Assembly (NCBI GenBank): GCA_038997305.1
Contig: JAWAZZ010000006.1
Coordinates: 1 to 41,288, forward strand
Direction: 5' to 3'
Origin: JAHLMO01 sp038997305
GTDB lineage: Archaea; Aenigmatarchaeota; Aenigmatarchaeia; CG10238-14; SpSt-28
DNA length: 41,288 nt
Shown here: positions 16,835 through 24,569 of the stretch, in pieces
How positions within the stretch are numbered: the stretch's first letter is position 1
How the letters are laid out: every line of letters begins with the position of its first letter
Notes under the pieces: generated by a model
Databases searched by the model: none
The model's input: the letters and a program-made list of their open reading frames with translations, nothing else
Told to the model about the DNA's origin: nothing
Translations under genes and position numbers: made by a program

Positions 16835-19057
16835 ATGTACATAATCGGAATTACACCAGGTGCCTATACCATAGCTAGAGGTGCTGGCGCTGAAGCTGCT
16901 AGAGAATTTGCTGGCATAGTTGAAAAAATTTCTTATGGATATACTGTTGGTTGTAACTTTTTCCAAATAGATCAAGAAAGTTTTGGAGAGTTTATCGAAC
17001 CAGAAATGATTAGAAGGTTAGCATATTTAGTCGAAAAAATGAATGTTGAATGGGCATTGCACGGATTATTATTCGGTGCTGAACTATACCAAACATTAGA
17101 GCATATAAATTTTACTGAATGGAAAAGAACTCATCTAATACTTAATAAAGATTTAATTTTGCTATACTACATATTAACACAAATTAAAAAATATAAATAC
17201 TCTCCAAAAGTTTTTCCACATTATACAGTATATCACGCAAGCCTAGAGTTTATGGTTGGATATACCCATCTTGGCGAAATAATGGCATTAAAAGAAGTTA
17301 TAACTGCAACTCCTTTTGGAAAGGTTAGTTGGATAGATTTTTTAGAAAAAAGAGAAGAACTAAAAAAATGGTTTGTAGAAAGTGGATTGGCTGAAGTCAT
17401 AATTTCTAGAGAGCTCGCAAGAATTAGAAGAAGTGAGAAAGTGTCTTCAAAAGAATTTGTAGAAAAAGTATTTAGAGTAATAAATTTTTTTGTTGAAGAT
17501 TTCGAAAAAGATACTAAAAAAAATATTTGGAATTCTCTAGAGGATAATAAAAAAAGTGAATTAATTGGAAGCTTTATAGAAAGAATATTAAGATTTCCTC
17601 CAACACCAGATCATCTAAAATTTGAATTTATTTCGAACATACTCAGAAGCTTAAGAGATGAAATAAACAAAAATCCTCTAGTTGTATTAGAATTGGATGA
17701 TTTAGTCAAGAGTTATGAAGAGGAAACAAAAAAGAGATATTTGAGAGAAAAGTTTGGAGAAAATAAGAAAGATGTTTACGAAAAATATTTTGGAGAAATT
17801 AAAACAAGTAGTAAAGAAACTATAGATACAATTTTTAAAATTTGGGTAGAAATAAGTAAATTAGGCAGAGTTGCTGGAGGTATATTTTATGAGGATGCAG
17901 CAATGTCATTAGTTGCCAAATATGTTGAATTAATTGCAGACGATAAAATTAAAGCTGAAAAAGATGATATACCTTATGAAGTATGTAAATTCTTGAGAGA
18001 AAGATATTTAACAAAAAACGGGAAAATTTTAAGCGAAAAAGTAAGTTTAGAGGAACATGTTAAAACAACGTATAGCAATCAAAAAGAATTAATAGATAAA
18101 GAAAGATTAATAATAAACTTAACTCCTCAAGTAAATGTTCTTGTATCAATAGTTTATTGGGTTGGACATTTTTTAGTTGGGATAGAAGATTTTCCAGAAA
18201 TTTTAGATCATATAAAATCTTTGCCAGAAAGTGATGAAAAAATATTAGAAGATATAATAAATTTTGCAAAACTAAAACCAATAGAAAAGTTAAAAATTAT
18301 TAATGAAGAACTAAAAAAATTAGGAATAGAAAGAGATGTCCCATTTTTCATAGCAGTAGAAACTCCTGAAGGTTCTACTCCGCACGAGGGTTTAAGAAGA
18401 ATATGCCATTTAATAGACGTTTTTATAACTTCAGAAGTCTTAAACATATTGTATAGAAAATATTCCTCTCAGCAATATGCATTCTTTGCTTGCATCGATA
18501 CAGAACATTTACTTTCTAATGCTTTTGATCCTGAAAAAGAAATAAAAAATTTAATTGATTACATAAAAACTGCAAAAGAAGTTTACAGCAGAGTTGCAAT
18601 TTATCATATAGGAATTCCAAAACCATATCATGGAACTACACATCTACCTTTTGATGTTGGAAGCGAAGAACAGTTTTTAGTATATAGATATTGTTATCTT
18701 TTAAAAGAAGCTGGATTCGATGAAAAACATAACTCATATTTAATATTTGAAAGAGGTGGCGGTCAATTGCCATATCAATTTTTGAGAACAGTTCTATTAG
18801 CTTTAAGATTAATAAAGAAATATTTAGAAATGAATGTTAGTCCAGAAGATTTAATAAAAAAAGAAGAATATGCCAAAGATTTTTTTGGAATTTCTGAGCA
18901 AGAATTGAGAGAAAGAGAAATAATTTTCCAGCATGCTTTAGAGCCATTAAGAGGTTTAATAGTTTGGCCAGAAGAATATCATACATTATTTGGCAGAGAA
19001 GCAATAGAAAGATATAGAAAAAGACCAGAAGAATGGGCTAGTGAAGAATTAAAATAG
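16835..19057 (+). CDS. Large TIM-barrel protein, xylose isomerase/endonuclease IV-like, function unknown
   Basis: 740 aa, soluble. The N-terminal part begins MYIIGITPGAYTIARGAGAEAAREF and continues IDQESFGEF and VEWALHGLLFGAELYQTLEH. A helical middle (about residues 190-480) follows. The C-terminal part has FIAVETPEGSTPHEGLRRICH, ACIDTEHLLSNAFDPE, VAIYHIGIPKPYHGTTHLPFD and YLIFERGGGQLPYQF. Glu, Asp-x-Glu-His, His-x-Gly and Glu residues at successive strand ends are what a divalent-metal TIM barrel of the xylose isomerase-like/AP endonuclease superfamily would show. Half the length is not explained by that fold. I do not recognise a named family. It could act on sugar phosphates or on damaged DNA. 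It is divergent from topA, with starts interlocked. Confidence 0.6.
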   Translation: MYIIGITPGAYTIARGAGAEAAREFAGIVEKISYGYTVGCNFFQIDQESFGEFIEPEMIRRLAYLVEKMNVEWALHGLLFGAELYQTLEHINFTEWKRTHLILNKDLILLYYILTQIKKYKYSPKVFPHYTVYHASLEFMVGYTHLGEIMALKEVITATPFGKVSWIDFLEKREELKKWFVESGLAEVIISRELARIRRSEKVSSKEFVEKVFRVINFFVEDFEKDTKKNIWNSLEDNKKSELIGSFIERILRFPPTPDHLKFEFISNILRSLRDEINKNPLVVLELDDLVKSYEEETKKRYLREKFGENKKDVYEKYFGEIKTSSKETIDTIFKIWVEISKLGRVAGGIFYEDAAMSLVAKYVELIADDKIKAEKDDIPYEVCKFLRERYLTKNGKILSEKVSLEEHVKTTYSNQKELIDKERLIINLTPQVNVLVSIVYWVGHFLVGIEDFPEILDHIKSLPESDEKILEDIINFAKLKPIEKLKIINEELKKLGIERDVPFFIAVETPEGSTPHEGLRRICHLIDVFITSEVLNILYRKYSSQQYAFFACIDTEHLLSNAFDPEKEIKNLIDYIKTAKEVYSRVAIYHIGIPKPYHGTTHLPFDVGSEEQFLVYRYCYLLKEAGFDEKHNSYLIFERGGGQLPYQFLRTVLLALRLIKKYLEMNVSPEDLIKKEEYAKDFFGISEQELREREIIFQHALEPLRGLIVWPEEYHTLFGREAIERYRKRPEEWASEELK

Positions 19058-19058
19058 A

Positions 19059-19433
19059 TTATTGTTTTCTTAACTTCTCTACTATTTGAACTAAATATTC
19101 TTGTAAGTTTCTTATATAAAAGTTTACTTCTGCTATTTCTTCTTCAAGTTTTTTAATTTTTCTTTCAAGAAACTCTTTTGCTTGATTGACATTCATTTCA
19201 ATAAATATATTAGAACCAACTCCTACTATTAAATTATCAAAGTCTTTAACTTCAGCCCTAACAAAAATATTGTTTCCTATTGGCAAAAATATTTCAGCTT
19301 GCTTTATTGCATCCAAACTTTCTAAAGAATTTTTTAAAGTATTGTAGTAATTTAACAAAGACTCTCTATAAGAAACAAATTTATTTAATTCTTCTTTAAC
19401 CGCCTGATATGTTATTATTTCTTCATCGCTCAT
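19059..19433 (-). CDS. pfdA: Prefoldin subunit alpha
   Basis: 124 aa. Two long coiled-coil helices (about residues 5-42 and 85-122) flank a central beta-hairpin region with AEIFLPIGNNIFVRAEVKDF and LIVGVGSNIFIEM. This is the classic alpha-type prefoldin layout with two hairpins. Prefoldin captures unfolded proteins and passes them to the thermosome. It is somewhat shorter than typical archaeal alpha subunits (about 140-150 aa). It is the last gene of a leftward operon with a Hjc-like nuclease and PIN protein, and it ends 1 nt from the convergent TIM-barrel gene. Confidence 0.9.
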   Translation of the reverse strand: MSDEEIITYQAVKEELNKFVSYRESLLNYYNTLKNSLESLDAIKQAEIFLPIGNNIFVRAEVKDFDNLIVGVGSNIFIEMNVNQAKEFLERKIKKLEEEIAEVNFYIRNLQEYLVQIVEKLRKQ

Positions 19434-19435
19434 AA

Positions 19436-19726
19436 TTATTTGACATATATAACTTTAAACTTTTTTCCATCTTTTACCCAAATTTGAAAATAAACCTTTG
19501 CCTCATTTCCAAAATCCTTAAATTTCTCTAACATTTCATTTAAGTTTTCATCTTTCTTAAATGTTTTCTTAACCTGAATGAAAAGGATATTTTTTGTAAT
19601 CGGATGTATTGCAACCAAATCAAAAAGCCCATGAGAACCGGCACTTCTTACTACTATGTAGCCAGCATTCTCTAAGAGCTTTTTAACTCTATATTCATAA
19701 TACCTACCGATTTTATATGTTTTCAT
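19436..19726 (-). CDS. Holliday junction resolvase Hjc-like PD-(D/E)xK nuclease
   Basis: 96 aa. It reads KIGRYYEYRVKKLLENAGY (Glu11), VVRSAGSHGLFDLVAIHP (Asp36) and ILFIQVKK (Gln51, Lys53). The order E, D and x-V-K in a short strand-rich domain fits archaeal Hjc, which cuts four-way junctions. The third acidic ligand is replaced by Gln, a variation known in some PD-(D/E)xK families. The length is short for Hjc, and the dimer-forming C-terminus is modest. The start ATG overlaps the stop of the frameshifted PIN gene (ATGA), and its own stop is 2 nt from prefoldin alpha. Confidence 0.75.
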   Translation of the reverse strand: MKTYKIGRYYEYRVKKLLENAGYIVVRSAGSHGLFDLVAIHPITKNILFIQVKKTFKKDENLNEMLEKFKDFGNEAKVYFQIWVKDGKKFKVIYVK

Positions 19727-20057
19727 ATTATTTTGATGTTTGGATATTCATGTAAAACTCTTGTTAATCTTTTATCTTTAGTAAGAAAAGTTAAATCAAA
19801 TTTTCTCGAAATCTCTAAATGTATAAAATCAGATAAATAGCTTTTATCTAGCAATAGATTTGCAATTTTTTGAAGTTTATAGAAATTTCTCTTATTTTTA
19901 AAACTTTAAATGGTACTATGTCAAACTTCAGATTTTCTATAACTTTAATTCTTTCTAATTCTATTAAACTAAAATCGCTTATCATAAGTTCTTCTTTTAT
20001 ATCTGTTATACCCTTTTTAAGTAATGCCACTGCTATATTAGTGTCTATGTAAATCAT
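19723..20057 (-). pseudogene. PIN-domain nuclease gene interrupted by a single-base frameshift
   Basis: The ATG at 20055-20057 starts MIYIDTNIAVALLKKG and SDFSLIELERIK, the N-terminal half of a PIN domain (first Asp and Glu). This frame stops after 69 codons. In the next frame, and continuing directly, lies LLLDKSYLSDFIHLEISRKF and LTFLTKDKRL, the C-terminal half with the remaining acidic residues, ending at TGA 19723-19725. One extra A in the A6 run at about 19868-19873 (reverse strand) would restore FKKIANLLLDKSYL and a 111-aa protein. The restored stop overlaps the next gene start by ATGA, which supports a formerly intact gene. It could be true inactivation, a recoding site or a homopolymer sequencing error. 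Confidence 0.8.
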
Positions 20058-20739
20058 TTTTAGTTAGAAAATCTATTAAGTTAATTATCTGAAGTATTTC
20101 GTTCCTTGAAATGTTATCTGCAAAAAATTTTAGTGTTCCTTTATCTCCATTAATTGTTACACTCTTTAAATAAGAATCGAATTTAATTCTTGGAACTACT
20201 GTAATTATCCTTATGTTTCTTTTTAATTCGCTAAGTTTGCTTCTGATTAATTCTGAATATTGCAAATATTTTCCTTTATACATTTCAAAAACAAAACCAT
20301 TAACAAACTTAAAGTATATTTGATTCAGAGAAATCGAATAATTTTGAACTATATTAAGTAAAACTTGCGGAGAAATATAATAAGGAACGAATTTTACTCT
20401 TAAATGTTTTTCTAGAACTGCTATGAAAAATCTAAAAATATAATCGATACCTCTATGAACTTCTAAAATTTCTTTATCAAAATGCATGTATGCAATGATG
20501 TTTCTCGTTAATAGTTGAGTTGAAATCCCGTTAAAGATGTTCTTTATTTCTGAAATGTTTAGAACTTTTCTTAATTCTTCTTCTAAACTTACTCTATAGT
20601 TGAATATTATTTTTAATACGTTTTGATTTTCTTTCTTTGCTATTATCCAATACCTTTCTGATGATATTTTATTCATTTCTTTTTCTACTTCATCTATGTT
20701 TCTTGATATACTAAACTTTAGTAACGTTATTGTGGCCAT
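20038..20739 (-). CDS. Hypothetical protein upstream of the PIN gene
   Basis: 233 aa, soluble, basic, no recognised motif. Visible segments are MATITLLKFSISRNIDEVEKE, ERYWIIAKKENQNVLKIIF, LLTRNIIAYMHFDKEI with VHRGIDYIFRFF in the middle, and a C-terminal strand-rich part GTLKFFADNISRNEIL. It ends 20 nt inside the PIN gene start, so the two are coupled. The position suggests an antitoxin or partner of the PIN nuclease, but its size is unusual for VapB and no DNA-binding motif is evident. A TATA-like AAATAAATATAA lies 20-32 nt upstream, and a perfect inverted repeat lies between it and the ATG. Confidence 0.7.
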   Translation of the reverse strand: MATITLLKFSISRNIDEVEKEMNKISSERYWIIAKKENQNVLKIIFNYRVSLEEELRKVLNISEIKNIFNGISTQLLTRNIIAYMHFDKEILEVHRGIDYIFRFFIAVLEKHLRVKFVPYYISPQVLLNIVQNYSISLNQIYFKFVNGFVFEMYKGKYLQYSELIRSKLSELKRNIRIITVVPRIKFDSYLKSVTINGDKGTLKFFADNISRNEILQIINLIDFLTKNDLHRH

Positions 20740-20740
20740 A

Positions 20741-20758
20741 TTAATGTATAGACATTAA
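20741..20758. promoter_or_regulatory. Perfect inverted repeat in operator position
   Basis: TTAATGT at 20741-20747 and ACATTAA at 20752-20758 are exact reverse complements with a 4-nt spacer. They start 1 nt upstream of the hypothetical/PIN operon ATG and lie between it and its TATA-like box. A dimeric repressor bound there would block initiation. AT-rich sequence makes a 7-bp repeat only moderately significant. Confidence 0.4.
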
Positions 20759-20837
20759 CTTATATTTATTTTTTTCTATATTTTATTGTATAAATCCAAA
20801 ATAGTATCTAATAAGTTATTTTAAACACTTATATTTT

Positions 20838-21287
20838 ATGGAGGAAGAAATAAAAGAAAGTAAAGAAGTTGAGTACGAAAGTGAAAACGCAAAAAAGATA
20901 ATTAAACTCTTAGAAAAAAATCCTAGAGGAATGACAATTACAGAAATTGCAAATGCACTAAATTTAAACAGACATACTGTAACTAAAATATTGGAAAGAT
21001 TGTTAATTGAAAAAAGGGTAGATTTTGATGAAAGAGGTCCTGCAAAAGTTTTTTATTATGTTGGTAAGTCACAATTTATTGGGAAAATAGAACAAGGAAA
21101 AGATAATATATTGTGGATTGATTTGTTTAAACCTGTTTATGAGGGAGAAGAAGAATTTATAAGAATAAATCAAACAAAAAAAGACATCTTAATAAGAAGT
21201 AAAAGCAAATATAGATCAGTTGGTTCAATCGCAATTAAAAAAAGTAAGTTAAAAGAATTAATAGAAATATTACAGAAATTAGTTTGA
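20838..21287 (+). CDS. Winged helix-turn-helix transcriptional regulator
   Basis: 149 aa. After a charged N-terminus, residues about 17-75 form a winged HTH: AKKIIKLLEKNPRGMTITEIANAL, then LNRHTVTKILERLLIEKRV and the wing DERGPAKVFYYV. The C-terminal half has strand-rich ILWIDLFKP and a last helix and is not a recognised ligand domain. It is likely a local transcription factor. It is divergent from the hypothetical/PIN operon across a 98-nt gap that contains the inverted repeat, so it could be that operon's regulator. The 3' end overlaps the convergent gene by 9 nt. Confidence 0.8.
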   Translation: MEEEIKESKEVEYESENAKKIIKLLEKNPRGMTITEIANALNLNRHTVTKILERLLIEKRVDFDERGPAKVFYYVGKSQFIGKIEQGKDNILWIDLFKPVYEGEEEFIRINQTKKDILIRSKSKYRSVGSIAIKKSKLKELIEILQKLV

Positions 21288-21947
21288 ATGATAAAATCTT
21301 ATCTCTCTTTCTAATTCTCTATATTTTCCTTCAACTTCTTTATACAATCTATTTAGATTTCTAGCATCTATAACATAACAAGCTAAAATTCCGTTTTTAT
21401 CGGAGTAGTAAGCTATAAACTTTCCTAATTTATCAACTAAATTTAAAAATTCTTTGGGTGTATCAATTATATATTTTATTTCGGGCGCATTTGGATTTAA
21501 ATGAACATAAAAAGAAATAATAACATAACCATCTGATTTAAGAACTTTTGTCAATCCTTTTAACATTTCTAGAAGTTTTGTTGGTATCCAATTTATTATA
21601 TTGAGTAAAATTGCGTAATCTAAGCTTTTCTCTGGTAAATATTTTCCTATGTTAAATGTATAATCTTTTATTATTTTTGCCTTTGGATAATCTTTTAGTT
21701 TTTTTCTTAAGTCTTCATAAACTTCTTCATCTGGCTGAGTAATTATAACACTTTTTCCTTTTTTTAATAGCTCTCTTACTTTATTTAATTCATCATCATC
21801 GCTCACACCAGCAGCAAGAATTATATCTTTATTATTCGCATACAAGCCATAAACAAGGTTAAGAATTTCTAGTCTTGAGAATACATCGCCCTCTTTATTC
21901 CATCCTTTAGGATTTTCTGCATATTTAAGCTCGGACTTATAAGGCAT
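21279..21947 (-). CDS. Rossmann-like protein, probable class I SAM-dependent methyltransferase
   Basis: 222 aa. Residues about 18-150 read like a class I methyltransferase core: DIILAAGVSDDDELNKVREL (motif I position but without a clear G-x-G-x-G), SVIITQPDEEVYEDLRKKL (acidic end of strand 2), then SLDYAILLNIINWIPTKLLEML, LTKVLKSDGYVIISFYV (motif IV-V like) and a final strand with helix. The weak motif I leaves room for a divergent or non-SAM function. It follows nnrD by 10 nt in the same operon. Substrate unknown. Confidence 0.55.
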   Translation of the reverse strand: MPYKSELKYAENPKGWNKEGDVFSRLEILNLVYGLYANNKDIILAAGVSDDDELNKVRELLKKGKSVIITQPDEEVYEDLRKKLKDYPKAKIIKDYTFNIGKYLPEKSLDYAILLNIINWIPTKLLEMLKGLTKVLKSDGYVIISFYVHLNPNAPEIKYIIDTPKEFLNLVDKLGKFIAYYSDKNGILACYVIDARNLNRLYKEVEGKYRELEREIRFYHSN

Positions 21948-21957
21948 AATTTAAAAT

Positions 21958-22794
21958 CTATTTAAATTTAATAACCTTGTCAAAATAATTAAAAACATCG
22001 CTAGCAATTACAGATTCTTTAAATCTTTTACAGACTATTTCTCCTAACTTTCCATTAATATATGTAGCTGCGCATGCAGCAATAAAACTATCTACTTTTC
22101 TAGCTAGAAAAGCTCCACATATTCCTGCTAATATATCTCCAAAACCTCCTTTAGTCATGTAATTGCTACCTGTTTTATTAATAGCAACTCTTTTACCATC
22201 ACTTATTACATCTATATAACCTTTTAAAACTATAATTGCATTATACTTCTTTGCAACTTCTTTAACTTTTTCTACTCTTTCTTTTAAGTTATTCGAAACC
22301 TTATATCCGCTTAAAACAAAAAATTCATATGAATGAGGAGTAATTATGAAACTTTTATTTAGTTTCATTCCTTTTATTGCATATATTGCGTCTGCATCTA
22401 TTACGCAAGGAACTCTAACTTTTTTAACGAATTCCTTTATGGCAATTAAAACTTGCTCTTTTCTGTATAAACCATTTCCTATAACAAAAGCATCTAAATT
22501 TTTAGAGTTTTCGAAAATAAAATCTAAAACTTCTAAATCTAAAAAATCTTTTTTGTATGGAAAAACAATTAAATCTGGTAAAAAACTTCTTATTACATTC
22601 GAAATACATTCTGGAGCAAATATTCTTACTAAATCGCATCCAGCTCTTAATGCTGCAGTACCAACAAATATTGGACTACCAGAATAGTAATAACTACCTG
22701 CAATGATACCCAATTTTCCAAACATCCCTTTATGAACCCATTTATCCCTTTTTTTATAGATTTTTCTCAAAATGTTTTTTGTAACAACCCCCAT
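21958..22794 (-). CDS. nnrD: ADP/ATP-dependent (S)-NAD(P)H-hydrate dehydratase
   Basis: 278 aa ribokinase-fold enzyme that repairs hydrated NADH and NADPH. Motifs are KGMFGKLGIIAGSYYYSGSP, ALRAGCDLVRIFAPE, VIGNGL, VIDADAIYAIKG, FIITPHSYEFF and the nucleotide-binding IVLKGYIDVISDG followed by TGSNYMTKGGFGDILAGICGAF (catalytic Asp in GFGD). Many archaea fuse this to the NnrE epimerase; here only the dehydratase half is present, and no epimerase gene lies nearby. The start is 8 nt from the divergent methyltransferase gene. Confidence 0.93.
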   Translation of the reverse strand: MGVVTKNILRKIYKKRDKWVHKGMFGKLGIIAGSYYYSGSPIFVGTAALRAGCDLVRIFAPECISNVIRSFLPDLIVFPYKKDFLDLEVLDFIFENSKNLDAFVIGNGLYRKEQVLIAIKEFVKKVRVPCVIDADAIYAIKGMKLNKSFIITPHSYEFFVLSGYKVSNNLKERVEKVKEVAKKYNAIIVLKGYIDVISDGKRVAINKTGSNYMTKGGFGDILAGICGAFLARKVDSFIAACAATYINGKLGEIVCKRFKESVIASDVFNYFDKVIKFK

Positions 22795-22802
22795 AAAATA
22801 TT

Positions 22803-23501
22803 ATGAAAATCCAAAATACAAACTATCCAAAAGAAATTCTTAGCTATAAAAATGAATATGTAAGATTTTTTGTAAAGAGATTTCCCTTCGAAATATTTCA
22901 AATTTTGATGAAACCTCATTTAGAAAACAAGAGATTTAGTTATATAATAAAGGAAATTACGGAAGTTGTTGGAATTTTTAACGTATTGAATTCAATAATA
23001 AAAAAAGAAAAAATAGAAAGCTTTGTTTTATATGAATTAGCTAGTGGAGATGCTTTATTTTCTCATTTTGTTGCAAAAAATTTTCCTAAAGCAAAAGTTT
23101 TTGCAATCGATTTAAATTTTCCTGAAGAGTTAAAAGAAGAAAATAAAAGTAAGTTTTTCGAAAACCTATTTCTAATAGAAAAAAATATTGAAGAGCTTAA
23201 AAATGTAGATTCAGATTTTGTTGTTGCTATTCATGCATGCACTAAATTAAGCGAAATTGCAATAGACCTATCAAAGAAATTTTTCATTATAATGCCCTGT
23301 TGCATAGGTAGTGAAAATTATGAAAGATGGAAAAAAGAAAATAAAATTTTAGATAGTTTCTTTAATGCAATCAACAACGAATATTATAAATGGGTTCTTT
23401 ATTTAGGAAGTTATGCAAAGCAAAAAGGTTTTGAAATAAAATTTAAAAAAGATGAAAAAATTCTTAGTGAAAGAAACTTTATTATAGTGGGAAAGAAATA
23501 A
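22803..23501 (+). CDS. Methyltransferase of the Methyltransf_32 (GSTCD/METTL25-like) type
   Basis: 232 aa. It contains FVLYELASGDALFSHFVAKNF (motif I region), KVFAIDLNFPEEL (acidic end of strand 2), DFVVAIHACTKLSEIAIDLS and FFIIMPCCIG. The combination of an A/L-H-A-C-x-x-L-S strand and a later M-P-C-C is characteristic of the PF13679 group of predicted SAM-dependent methyltransferases, whose targets are mostly RNA or unknown. It is 7 nt ahead of gap and likely co-transcribed. Substrate not deducible. Confidence 0.75.
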   Translation: MKIQNTNYPKEILSYKNEYVRFFVKRFPFEIFQILMKPHLENKRFSYIIKEITEVVGIFNVLNSIIKKEKIESFVLYELASGDALFSHFVAKNFPKAKVFAIDLNFPEELKEENKSKFFENLFLIEKNIEELKNVDSDFVVAIHACTKLSEIAIDLSKKFFIIMPCCIGSENYERWKKENKILDSFFNAINNEYYKWVLYLGSYAKQKGFEIKFKKDEKILSERNFIIVGKK

Positions 23502-23508
23502 ATATATT

Positions 23509-24552
23509 ATGCATACAAAACCTAGAGTTGTTGTAAATGGTATAGGAACTATAGGAAAACGAGTTGCGCATGCAGTAAAGCTACAAGATGATATGAAGTT
23601 AGTAGCAATATCAACAAAATCACCAAACTATGTAATAAAAACAGTACTTGAGCCGAAAGGATTTTTGTATGGAACTGATTTATATGCAAGTGATCAACAA
23701 GCTTATGAAGAATTCAAAAAAGCAGGAATGTGGGTTAATGGAACTCTAGAAGATTTATTAAGAAATGGTGCAGTAGATGTCGTAATAGATTGTACTCCAG
23801 AAGGTGTTGGAGCTCAAAACAAAAAGAATTTATACGAAAAGTATGGAGTAAAAGTAATATTTCAAGGTGGTGAAAAGGCTGATGTTGCAGAAATGACTTT
23901 TAATTCTTTAGTAAATTATGAAGAGGCTTTTGATAAGAGATATGTAAGAGTTCCGAGTTGTAATACAACAAGCTTAGTAAGAACTTTATACACATTAGAT
24001 CAAGCTTTTGGAATTGAATATGCCTTTGTTGCATTAGCTAGAAGAGCAAACGATCCGCACGAATATAAAAAAGGTCCTATAGATGCGATAGAATTCGATT
24101 TGCATGTTCCTTCTCATCATGCTATAGATGTTAAAACTGTGCTAAAGCATTTAAACATATTTTCTTTGGCAGTAAAAGTTCCAACAACAAAAATGCATAC
24201 ACATATGTTAGATATAACACTAAGAAGAAGTGTAAGTTATGAAGATGTTGTTAACGCATTTAATAGTCAAACTAGAATAATTTTGCTAGAAGGGAAAGAG
24301 TATCCTGCAACAAGTGTTATAGTAGAAAAGTTTAGGGATTATTTAAGACCTAGAAACGATATATGGGAAGTTGTTGTTTTGAAAGATTTAATAAATGTAG
24401 AAGGTAATAGAGTTAGATATATGCAAGCTGTTCATCAAGAAGCAGTAGTAATTCCAGAAAATATAGATGCTATTAGAGCCATTACAGGAATAGAAAAGGA
24501 TAAATGGAAGAGTATAAAGAAAACTAATGAGAGTTTAGGAATTCTAAAATAA
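23509..24552 (+). CDS. gap: Glyceraldehyde-3-phosphate dehydrogenase, archaeal type II, NAD(P)-dependent
   Basis: 347 aa, standard for archaeal phosphorylating GAPDH. It starts with the dinucleotide motif VVVNGIGTIGKRVAHAV, has the VVIDCTPEGVGAQNKK strand, the catalytic Cys151 in VPSCNTTSL, FVALARRANDP, and VPSHHAIDVKTVL and KVPTTKMHTHML for phosphate and coenzyme contacts. It interconverts glyceraldehyde 3-phosphate and 1,3-bisphosphoglycerate. pgk follows 17 nt later, making a two-step glycolytic or gluconeogenic operon. The archaeal-type enzyme is often gluconeogenic, but direction cannot be read from sequence. Confidence 0.97.
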   Translation: MHTKPRVVVNGIGTIGKRVAHAVKLQDDMKLVAISTKSPNYVIKTVLEPKGFLYGTDLYASDQQAYEEFKKAGMWVNGTLEDLLRNGAVDVVIDCTPEGVGAQNKKNLYEKYGVKVIFQGGEKADVAEMTFNSLVNYEEAFDKRYVRVPSCNTTSLVRTLYTLDQAFGIEYAFVALARRANDPHEYKKGPIDAIEFDLHVPSHHAIDVKTVLKHLNIFSLAVKVPTTKMHTHMLDITLRRSVSYEDVVNAFNSQTRIILLEGKEYPATSVIVEKFRDYLRPRNDIWEVVVLKDLINVEGNRVRYMQAVHQEAVVIPENIDAIRAITGIEKDKWKSIKKTNESLGILK

Positions 24553-24569
24553 TCTTTATTCTATTTTTT

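Noticed and set aside
16810..16842. Upstream start for topoisomerase IA adding 11 residues
   Set aside because: It overlaps the start of the divergent TIM-barrel gene, and the Toprim domain begins properly at the ATG at 16809.
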